Origin: PHBD01 sp964578535
Lineage (GTDB): Bacteria > Desulfobacterota > Syntrophia > Syntrophales > PHBD01
NCBI GenBank assembly: GCA_964578535.1
Contig: CAZODI010000014.1
Span: 17,490-81,489, forward strand
Length of the DNA: 64,000 nt
Direction: 5' to 3'
Shown piece by piece: positions 57,466 through 64,000 of the stretch (positions are counted from its first letter, which is position 1; each line of letters starts with the position of its first letter). Under the pieces are notes generated by a model. That model did not search any database, was not told where the DNA came from, and was given only the letters and a program-made list of their open reading frames with translations. The position numbers were made by a program, and so were the translations under genes.

Positions 57466-59358
57466 TTAATCTTTTCCCCGGGTTCCTTCTTCGGGGTCCG
57501 TCAGCAGGATGGTCAGGTTGTATATCCCGTATTCCATGACGGCCCGGAGGGGGTAGGGGACCTTCTCGAAGACCTTCATCATGGCCTTGTTGTCGGCGAA
57601 CACGTCGGCCGTGAAGGCCTCGATTCCCTGATCCCGGGCCACATGGATCAGCATCTGCAGGAGGAATGAAGCGATTCCCCGGCCCTGGTAGCGCTCTTCC
57701 ACGACGAAAGCCATGTCGGCATGGAGGGGGCGGTCGCGGTGGCGGACATACCTCCCCTCGGCGATGATCCGCTCCACGCCGTTCTCCTCAACGACGCCGA
57801 CGATGGACAGCGCGCGCCGGTAATCGACGTTGACGTACTCCTGCATCTTCGTGTGGGGCATGGCCTTGATGGGGCTGAAGTAGCGGTAATAGACGGTCAT
57901 GTCGGAGAACCGGTAGAAAAGCCGCCTCATTTCTTCTTCGTCGGAGGGCTTGATGGCCCGGAAGCGCACCGTGAGATCGCCCTTGAACGTATGGGTCGTC
58001 GCTATTTTTTCGGGATAGAAGAACCCGGCCTCGGAGAGGAAGATCTGGTCCGCATAGAGGATCCGGGAGTCCTTGGCCTGGCGGACCAGTTCGGCCCGGT
58101 CGTCCGGGTGGGCGATGTCGATGATCGCCTGGGCCCGCTCCCGCACGGTCCGCCCTGTCATGGAGGCGATGCCGTACTCGGTGATGATCAGGTCGAGGGA
58201 CTCCCGGTTGGTGAACTGATTCGGATATTCATCCGCCGACAGGACGATATTGGACTTGCCCTTGAGGTTCCGGCTGGGCAGGGCGAAGATCGTCCTTCCC
58301 CCCTTGGACCACTCCGCCCGGGCGAAGATGTCCTGGGCCTGCCCAGGCGTGGCGGTTATGTTTCCCCGGCCCACATGAAGGGCGATTCCACCGGTGATGT
58401 CCACCTTCCGGGCTGGCAGGATCGCGATCATCCTGTCGTTGAGGCTCATGCGCGAGTAGTCGGACACGACGTCGATGGACTGAAATTCCACCATGGGATT
58501 CCGGTGAAGCCACTTCATCAGTTCGGGGGTTCCCTGGGCATAAACGGTTAGGGACTTCCCGCGGAAATACCCTTTTTTCATGTTCGTGACGGCGCCGCAT
58601 TTCACCAGCTCCATCAGGGGATCCGTGAAGAACGTCGAATGAATGCCGAGGTTCCGCTTCCGCGTTAGATGTTTTCCCAGGGCCTCGAAAAGGGTCCCCG
58701 AGTAGAAGGAGAGGCAGCTCCCGTCCTCGATGACGGAGGCGATGTTGAATGCCACTTTGTCCAGCACCTCGTCCACGGGCCAGCGGGGGAAATAGATCAG
58801 GGGCTCGTCGGACTTGACCAGGTAATTGAATTCGCTGACATGGACATGCGTATTGCCGGTCGTCCAGGGAACGTCGGGATTGATCTCCCCCACGACCAGC
58901 GATGCCCGTTCGAGGGCGTATTTCGGGACATCCGCCGAAACCCCGAGGCTGACGTATCCGTTTTCATCGGGGGGCGTGATCTGTACGAAGGCCACGTCGA
59001 TGCGGATCGTGCCGTTATGAATGAGCCGAGGGATGTCGGAGTATCGGCAGGGGATCAGGTCCACCGAGCCGGACGTGATGGCGGAGCTGGCCAGCCACCC
59101 GGAAAAGAAGGTCTTCATGCGGAACTTGTGGGCGTTGGCCGTGCTGCTGTAGGAAATGGCATCCCCCATGCTGACCAGCTGAATCAGCTCCAGATCGTTC
59201 AGGTTCGGCAGGCTCGAGTTCATCAGGCGTTTCACGAGGGTTCGGGGTTCCGAAACGCCGGTCCCGAGAAAGATGCTCATTCCCGGCTCGATCTTCGTGA
59301 GAACGACATCCGGGGGAACCATCTTTTTCTGCCAGTCCAGGTCGTCGAGATTGAGCAT
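57466..59358 (-). CDS. CoA-transferase-like domain fused to GNAT acetyltransferase (third paralogue)
   Basis: 630 residues. Residues 1-430 have the acetyl-CoA hydrolase/transferase fold (VQITPPDENGYVSLGVSADV; GEINPDVPWT; TEYGIASMTGRTVRERAQAIIDIAHPDDR). Residues about 460-630 are a GNAT domain (LTVRFRAIKPSDEEEMRRLFYR; VEERYQGRGIASFLLQML) with the acetyl-CoA loop RYQGRGIA. In the first domain the segment aligned with GIHTEM reads GIHSTFFTD, so the nucleophilic Glu seems replaced by Thr, and the LGIGG loop reads FYSGT. It may bind acyl-CoA and regulate or acetylate a partner rather than transfer CoA. Such fusions occur in deltaproteobacteria; the role is unknown. Confidence 0.85.
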   Translation of the reverse strand: MLNLDDLDWQKKMVPPDVVLTKIEPGMSIFLGTGVSEPRTLVKRLMNSSLPNLNDLELIQLVSMGDAISYSSTANAHKFRMKTFFSGWLASSAITSGSVDLIPCRYSDIPRLIHNGTIRIDVAFVQITPPDENGYVSLGVSADVPKYALERASLVVGEINPDVPWTTGNTHVHVSEFNYLVKSDEPLIYFPRWPVDEVLDKVAFNIASVIEDGSCLSFYSGTLFEALGKHLTRKRNLGIHSTFFTDPLMELVKCGAVTNMKKGYFRGKSLTVYAQGTPELMKWLHRNPMVEFQSIDVVSDYSRMSLNDRMIAILPARKVDITGGIALHVGRGNITATPGQAQDIFARAEWSKGGRTIFALPSRNLKGKSNIVLSADEYPNQFTNRESLDLIITEYGIASMTGRTVRERAQAIIDIAHPDDRAELVRQAKDSRILYADQIFLSEAGFFYPEKIATTHTFKGDLTVRFRAIKPSDEEEMRRLFYRFSDMTVYYRYFSPIKAMPHTKMQEYVNVDYRRALSIVGVVEENGVERIIAEGRYVRHRDRPLHADMAFVVEERYQGRGIASFLLQMLIHVARDQGIEAFTADVFADNKAMMKVFEKVPYPLRAVMEYGIYNLTILLTDPEEGTRGKD

Positions 59359-59408
59359 GTTTGAATCCTTCAGGGCTATTGGTTAATTGTTTCAGAAAAC
59401 CGGCGGGT

Positions 59409-60059
59409 TCAGGCGTTCCCGGCCGGGATGACATGGAAAAGGACGGCAAAGAAGTGGCAGAGGCTGCCGCCCAGGACGAAGACGTGCCAGATGGCATGGG
59501 AGTAGGGGAGGCGTTTCATGAGGTAGAAGATGGCGCCGACCGTGTAGAAAAGCCCTCCCGCCACGAGCCAGGCCAGTCCTGCAGCGGACAGTCCTGCCAG
59601 GAGGGGCTTGATGGCGAACACCGCCAGCCATCCCATGAGAATGTAGGCGATCGTCGCCGCCGTCCGGAATCGGTAGACGAAAAAGATCTTGAAGACGATG
59701 CCGATGATGGCGATTCCCCAGACGACGCCGAGGAGCGTCCACCCCCATCCGCCTTGGAGCGTCACCAGGGTGAAGGGCGTGTATGTCCCTGCGATGAGCA
59801 GGTAGATGCAGGCATGGTCCAGGGTCTTGAAAATGTGCTTCAGACGGGGCGAGCGTGCGCTGTGGTAAAGGGTGGAGGCCGTGTACAGGAGGACCAGGCT
59901 GGTGCCGAAGACGCTGCATCCCACAATGTGGCGCGCACTGCCGTGAAGGCCCGCGAAGATCACCATGACGGTCAGGCAGGCAACGCTCAGGAGGGCGCCC
60001 GCCCCGTGGGTGAGGCTGTTGAAGAACTCCTCGTATGATGAGGCTCGGGGATTGTCCAT
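59409..60059 (-). CDS. Haemolysin III/PAQR family membrane protein
   Basis: 216 residues, seven membrane helices. Motifs SLTHGAGALLSVA, YHSARSPRLKHIFKTLDHACIYLLIAGTYTPF and SHAIWHVFVLGGSLCHFFAV carry the conserved His/Asp set likely to bind zinc. The function in bacteria is unclear. I chose ATG 60059, 2 nt after the nitroreductase stop, so the genes are coupled; a GTG at 60074 overlaps that gene. Confidence 0.9.
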   Translation of the reverse strand: MDNPRASSYEEFFNSLTHGAGALLSVACLTVMVIFAGLHGSARHIVGCSVFGTSLVLLYTASTLYHSARSPRLKHIFKTLDHACIYLLIAGTYTPFTLVTLQGGWGWTLLGVVWGIAIIGIVFKIFFVYRFRTAATIAYILMGWLAVFAIKPLLAGLSAAGLAWLVAGGLFYTVGAIFYLMKRLPYSHAIWHVFVLGGSLCHFFAVLFHVIPAGNA

Positions 60060-60061
60060 CG

Positions 60062-60643
60062 CTATGCTTTCCACGGGCCTTCCACGATGATATCCGACAG
60101 CGGCTTCCGGTCAGAGGGGAATTCCCTGTTCTGAAGGTGCTCCGGCAGATCTTCCATCCTCCCGTACCGGCCGATGGCGATCATGGCCTCCACCTGGAAA
60201 AAGTTGGGCATGGCCAACTCCGCCTTGGCCCGGTCATAGTCGAATCCCTGCATCCCGTGAACGACCAGCCCCATGAGGGAGCCCTGAAGGGCCAGGTGCC
60301 CCCAGGCGGCACCGGCATCATAGCTGTGGGTGCGGGCGAATTTCCCGCTGTCGAAGGTTGTCTTCGAGGCGACCACGACCAGGACCGCCGCCCGGTATGC
60401 CCAGATCCGGTTGCTTTCCGTCAGGAGGGAAAGAAACAAAGGCCAGTGTTGAGTGTTGCGCCGGCCGTAGAAAAACCGCCATGGCTGGTTGTTGTTGGAC
60501 GAAGGCGCCCACCGGGCGGCCTCAAACAGGGTCATGAGTTCCGCTTCCGTGATTTCCTCGCCGGACATGGCCCGGGGGGACCAGCGGTTCGGAAACAGGG
60601 GATCCACCGGATGGGTCGGCTTGCGGAAGTCTCGGATGTTCAT
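60062..60643 (-). CDS. Nitroreductase-family flavoprotein
   Basis: 193-residue FMN-dependent nitroreductase. Motifs FPNRWSPRAMSGEEI, LFEAARWAPSSNNNQPWRF (FMN-binding Arg/Ser region) and GSLMGLVVHGMQGFD are typical. It reduces nitroaromatics or quinones with NAD(P)H, or has another FMN role; substrate unknown. The promoter is at 60718-60747 and haemolysin III follows in the operon. Confidence 0.88.
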   Translation of the reverse strand: MNIRDFRKPTHPVDPLFPNRWSPRAMSGEEITEAELMTLFEAARWAPSSNNNQPWRFFYGRRNTQHWPLFLSLLTESNRIWAYRAAVLVVVASKTTFDSGKFARTHSYDAGAAWGHLALQGSLMGLVVHGMQGFDYDRAKAELAMPNFFQVEAMIAIGRYGRMEDLPEHLQNREFPSDRKPLSDIIVEGPWKA

Positions 60644-60717
60644 GGAATCCTTTGCAACATCTCAACGGCATGCATTATGCCGCTGTCGTGCGGTGGAAAA
60701 AATGGGAAATCGACTGC

Positions 60718-60747
60718 TCTATAGGTTCACTCGACGGGTCTTGTCAA
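60718..60747 (-). promoter_or_regulatory. Sigma70-type promoter for the nitroreductase operon
   Basis: Minus strand TTGACA (60747-60742), 18-bp spacer, TATAGA (60723-60718), about 75 nt before the ATG. Confidence 0.65.
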
Positions 60748-60882
60748 TCCATTTGAAAACCGATTTCCGCCACCAGGCAAATCCGTTTTTGTACAAAGAG
60801 ACTTGCGCGACACGGGAATCCGGGGTAGAGAAACCGCCTGGCCGGGATTGCAGAAACAGCCCGGACACCCCATAGGTTACCC

Positions 60883-61941
60883 ATGACAGAAATCCTGGTA
60901 CGGCACATGTACATCCTTCCCCTGCTCCTGCTTGCGGCGGGATTCTTCTGCGGCCTCGCCGCCGACGTCCTCGCGCGCCGGTTCCTGCGCCGGATCGTCC
61001 GCCGTACCGGCTGGGAGGGTGGCAATGTCCTCGTCACGGCCCTGCGGCGAATGGGAATCTACTGGTTCACGGCTGCAGCCGCATATGTCGCCCTCCACGC
61101 GGTTCCCCTGTCGGTCCATCTCACCGGCATCCTGGAAAAGGGCATCCTGGTCCTGGTGATCCTTTCGGTCTCGTTCTTTTTTGCCCGCCTGACCGTCGGC
61201 GTCGTCAATCTCTACAGCAGCCGGGCCGGCGGCGTCTTCGTCACCACAACCCTCTTCGCCAACATCGCGAAGGGGCTGGTCCTGCTCCTGGGATTCCTGG
61301 TCATCCTGCAGACCCTCGGGATCTCCATCACCCCGGTTCTGACAGCCCTCGGCGTGGGAGGCCTGGCTGCGGCGCTGGCCCTCCAGGACACGCTCTCCAA
61401 CCTCTTTTCGGGAATCCAGATCATCGCCTCCCGGCAGATCCGACCGGGAGACTATGTGAAGCTGGCCGGCGGTGAAGAGGGGGTCGTGCATGACATCACC
61501 TGGCGAAGCACGACGATCAGGGCGATGCCGAACAACATGATCGTGATTCCAAACGCCGAGCTGGCCAAGACCAGGATTACCAACTTCGACCTGGGGGAGA
61601 GTGAAATGAGCATCGTCGTCCCCGTCGGGGTAAGCTACGGCAGCGACCTGGAAAGGGTTGAAAAGATCACGGTGGATGTGGCAAAAGAGGTGCTCGGGGA
61701 AATCGAGGGCGGCGTTCCGGAATTCGAGCCGCTCGTCCGTTTCACCGCGTTCGGCGATTCGAGCATCAATTTCAACGCGGTCCTCCGGGTCCGGGCCTAT
61801 GCGGACCAGTTCCCGGTCCGTCACGAGTTCATCAAGCGCCTGTTCCGGAGATACCGGGAAGAGGGCATCGAAATTCCCTTTCCCATCCGCACGATATACA
61901 TGAAGGGCGGCGGGAAGGAAGACCAGAGGAGCGATTTGTGA
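60883..61941 (+). CDS. MscS-type mechanosensitive channel
   Basis: 352 residues, inner membrane. Four membrane helices; the pore-lining TM3 and the MscS beta domain are recognised by ALGVGGLAAALALQDTLSNLFSGIQIIASRQIRPGDYVKLAGGEEGVVHDI, a hallmark segment, and PNAELAKTRITNFD. It releases solutes on hypo-osmotic shock. The stop overlaps the purB GTG. Confidence 0.92.
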   Translation: MTEILVRHMYILPLLLLAAGFFCGLAADVLARRFLRRIVRRTGWEGGNVLVTALRRMGIYWFTAAAAYVALHAVPLSVHLTGILEKGILVLVILSVSFFFARLTVGVVNLYSSRAGGVFVTTTLFANIAKGLVLLLGFLVILQTLGISITPVLTALGVGGLAAALALQDTLSNLFSGIQIIASRQIRPGDYVKLAGGEEGVVHDITWRSTTIRAMPNNMIVIPNAELAKTRITNFDLGESEMSIVVPVGVSYGSDLERVEKITVDVAKEVLGEIEGGVPEFEPLVRFTAFGDSSINFNAVLRVRAYADQFPVRHEFIKRLFRRYREEGIEIPFPIRTIYMKGGGKEDQRSDL

Positions 61942-63239
61942 TCCCCAGATATTCCCGAGAAGCCATGACCCGCATCTGGAGCGCTGAGAACCGCTACCGG
62001 ACGTGGCTGAACATCGAAATCCTGGCCTGCGAGGCCTTTGCCGAACGGGGAGAGATCCCCCGGGATGCCCTGAACGTAATCCGGGAACGGGCCGGATTCG
62101 ACGTGGAGCGCATCGACGCGATCGAAAAGGTGACCAAGCACGACGTGATCGCCTTTCTCACCTCGGTGACAGAGAAGGTTGGGGAGGAGGGGCGGTTCAT
62201 CCACATGGGCCTCACCTCCTCGGACATCCTTGATACGTCCCTGGCGGTCCTTTTGAAAGAGGCCGCGGAGATGCTGCTCACGGACCTCGACCGCCTCCTG
62301 GCCGTCCTGAAAAAGCGGGCCTTCGAGCACAAGCGGACCCTGATGATCGGCCGCTCCCACGGCATTCACGCAGAGCCCATCACCTTCGGGCTTAAAATGG
62401 CCCTGTGGTACCAGGAGATGCAGCGCAACCGGCTCCGCCTCGAACGGGCCCTGGAGATCATCAGCGTCGGCAAACTGGCGGGAGCCGTGGGCACCTTTTC
62501 CTTTGTACACCCGGACGTGGAAGAGTACGTCTGCGGGAAGCTCGGCCTGAAGCCCGCCCCGGTCTCCTCCCAGATCGTCCAGCGGGACCGGCACGCGGAG
62601 TACTTCTCCACGCTCGCCATCATCGGCTCCTCCATTGACAAATTCGCCCAGGAAATCCGGCTGTTGCAGAGGACAGAGGTGCGCGAGGCGGAGGAGTACT
62701 TCTCTCCCGGGCAGAAGGGGTCCTCTGCCATGCCCCATAAGCGGAACCCCGTGCTCTCGGAGAATCTCTCCGGCCTCGCCCGCCTGATGCGCTCCTATGC
62801 CCTGGCGGCTCTCGAGGATGTTGCCCTTTGGCACGAGCGCGACATCAGCCACTCGTCAGTGGAACGCGTCATCGGCCCGGATGCGACGATCCTCCTGGAC
62901 TTTATGCTGGCCCGCTTCACGGGTCTTGTGGAGAATTTAGTGGTCTACCCGGAGCGGATGAAGGCCAATCTGGAGATGACCCATGGCGTTATCTTCTCCC
63001 AGATGGTTCTCCTGAAGCTGGTCGAGAGCGGAATGACCCGGGAGAACGCCTACGCGGCGGTACAGAGAAACGCCATGGCTTCCTGGGAGCGCGGGCTGCC
63101 CTTCCGGGATCTGCTCCGGCAGGACGGCGAGATCACGGCCCGCATCGGGGACGAGGAGCTGGACGAGGCGTTCCGGGTGGAAAATTTCCTCCGGCACGTG
63201 GACTACATCTTTCAGCGCGTTTTCGGAGGGGAGGCATGA
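61938..63239 (+). CDS. purB: Adenylosuccinate lyase
   Basis: 433 residues. It splits SAICAR and adenylosuccinate in purine synthesis. Motifs: GLTSSDILDTSLAVLL, GRSHGIHAEPITFG with a catalytic His, and the fumarase-superfamily signature GSSAMPHKRNPV near residue 260. The start is GTG 61938, which overlaps the mscS stop by 4 nt (GTGA). It overlaps the next gene by ATGA. Confidence 0.95.
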   Translation: MIPRYSREAMTRIWSAENRYRTWLNIEILACEAFAERGEIPRDALNVIRERAGFDVERIDAIEKVTKHDVIAFLTSVTEKVGEEGRFIHMGLTSSDILDTSLAVLLKEAAEMLLTDLDRLLAVLKKRAFEHKRTLMIGRSHGIHAEPITFGLKMALWYQEMQRNRLRLERALEIISVGKLAGAVGTFSFVHPDVEEYVCGKLGLKPAPVSSQIVQRDRHAEYFSTLAIIGSSIDKFAQEIRLLQRTEVREAEEYFSPGQKGSSAMPHKRNPVLSENLSGLARLMRSYALAALEDVALWHERDISHSSVERVIGPDATILLDFMLARFTGLVENLVVYPERMKANLEMTHGVIFSQMVLLKLVESGMTRENAYAAVQRNAMASWERGLPFRDLLRQDGEITARIGDEELDEAFRVENFLRHVDYIFQRVFGGEA

Positions 63240-63877
63240 GCGAACCGACCGTTCGACCGCGGAAGAGAGAATCGGCCCGGCTTGCCGCACCGGGGCTGCT
63301 GGTTTTGTTTCTGGCTCTTCTGGCTGGCTGCGACTACCTGCGGAGCTACGTGGAAATGGTGCCGGAAAAGGGAGTCTCCCGGGAGTATCTGGCTTCGCTG
63401 GATGCCTCGACGCGAACCCGGGGCCTGCATTCCCAGCTCGAGACCCGGGCCGGCCTGACCGCCACGTTCAAGTCCGCCGGATTCCGGGCAGCCTACGTGA
63501 AAGACTACGCCCGGCTGTACGGCCTGACGGAAGAGCAGATGAAGTCCCGCCGGGAAGTGCTCGACGAGATGGCCTCCGATTTCGACGAGTTCTTCCTCTA
63601 TGCCGCCATGCCGGACCGGGATGCGAATGATTTCGACCGGAGCGGGTCGGTCTGGAAAATCTATCTGGTCGACGACCGGGGGAACCGGTTCGAGCCCATG
63701 GAGGTGCGGCGTATCGGGAAAGTGACCCCCCTGGTGACCGCCTTCTACCCCTATGTCAATCCCTACCACGGAAACTGCTACAGCCTGAAATTTAAGGCAG
63801 GGTCCGTTCCGAAAGAGGGATCTTTCCGGCTGGTCTTTACCGGCGTCCTCGGAAAGGTCGAGCTGGCCTGGCTCTGA
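63236..63877 (+). CDS. Predicted lipoprotein, unknown function
   Basis: 213 residues. Basic N-terminus, hydrophobic signal and lipobox LLAGC near residue 30, so it should be a periplasmic lipoprotein. The mature part is alpha+beta (ATFKSAGFRAAYVKDYARLYGLTEEQMKSRREVLDE; FRLVFTGVLGKVELAWL). GGAGGGG lies just upstream of ATG 63236, which overlaps the purB stop. I do not recognise a named family. Confidence 0.75.
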   Translation: MSEPTVRPRKRESARLAAPGLLVLFLALLAGCDYLRSYVEMVPEKGVSREYLASLDASTRTRGLHSQLETRAGLTATFKSAGFRAAYVKDYARLYGLTEEQMKSRREVLDEMASDFDEFFLYAAMPDRDANDFDRSGSVWKIYLVDDRGNRFEPMEVRRIGKVTPLVTAFYPYVNPYHGNCYSLKFKAGSVPKEGSFRLVFTGVLGKVELAWL

Positions 63878-63883
63878 GGAGGG

Positions 63884-64000
63884 TCAGATCGCCAGAGGAT
63901 TCGAGAAGTTGCCACGGAAATGGGAAGGCTGAACAAGCTCCGTATCCCTCAGCCAGTGTTCGTCGTCCCGCTCGGGGTAGTCGATGTTGAAGTGGAGACC
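63884..64000 (-). CDS. nadB: L-aspartate oxidase C-terminus (partial, window edge)
   Basis: The last 38 residues and stop of a minus-strand gene. GLHFNIDYPERDDEHWLRDT is a typical NadB C-terminal stretch (HYxxDYPxRDD). Its N-terminal part lies beyond the window. NadB oxidises aspartate to iminoaspartate for NAD synthesis. Confidence 0.8.
   Translation of the reverse strand, partial: GLHFNIDYPERDDEHWLRDTELVQPSHFRGNFSNPLAI

Overview
The window is about 64 kb of GC-rich bacterial chromosome with two 100-N scaffold gaps (3140-3239 and 32658-32757). The gene content points to an anaerobic deltaproteobacterium (Desulfobacterota), most like the Syntrophales/Syntrophaceae. The pointers are a selenocysteine formate dehydrogenase, acyl-CoA dehydrogenases beside several CoA-transferase paralogues, an acetate-type permease, an iron alcohol dehydrogenase and an mtEFG1/spirochaete-type EF-G. 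The taxon is inferred from gene content and was not tested. No phage, CRISPR array, transposase or rRNA was seen. tRNA-Pro(GGG) and tRNA-Met(CAT) are present.

Layout. 0-7.4 kb: the 3' part of a PBP1C-type gene, a YheT-like hydrolase, queF plus a queuosine-precursor transporter, a class V aminotransferase, a Dabb protein and a 2-hydroxyacid dehydrogenase. 6.9-7.8 kb: a strongly palindromic non-coding block, a Cys-rich micro-gene and one copy of an inverted-repeat element whose second copy lies after queF. 7.8-15 kb (minus strand): MarR, a divergent acyl-CoA dehydrogenase-like protein, a MoxR ATPase and a VWA protein in a probable operon; then a PAS/PAS/HD-GYP protein, an iron alcohol dehydrogenase and a DUF2845 protein. 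15.2-18.4 kb: a Sec-containing FdhA with a SECIS hairpin, then tRNA-Pro.

18.4-31 kb is a tightly packed sugar-nucleotide and glycosyl-transfer cluster. RfbH, RfbG and RfbF make a CDP-4-keto-3,6-dideoxyhexose. They are followed by an SDR with an atypical active site, an 802-residue double methyltransferase, an acetolactate-synthase-like ThDP enzyme, a NeuB-like synthase with a SAF domain, a GtrB-like glycosyltransferase, GtrA and a membrane-anchored protein. The set resembles branched-chain dideoxysugar (yersiniose-type) synthesis with added steps and is the best candidate here for new biochemistry. 31.3-41.4 kb is an exopolysaccharide assembly and export locus: polyprenyl-phosphate sugar transferase, YjbH-like, Wzz-like, a giant SLBB export protein, FecR, a lipoprotein and an SH3/AMIN protein.

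41.4-64 kb mixes housekeeping and acyl-CoA metabolism: RecJ, an acyl-CoA dehydrogenase, three CoA-transferase-family proteins (the third fused to a GNAT domain and apparently lacking the nucleophilic Glu), a GPR1/FUN34/YaaH transporter, EF-G with a terminator-like leader, a P-loop ATPase, two Nudix proteins, a HAD phosphatase, tRNA-Met, a CsgG-like/FG-GAP protein, haemolysin III, a nitroreductase, MscS, PurB, a lipoprotein and the C-terminus of NadB.
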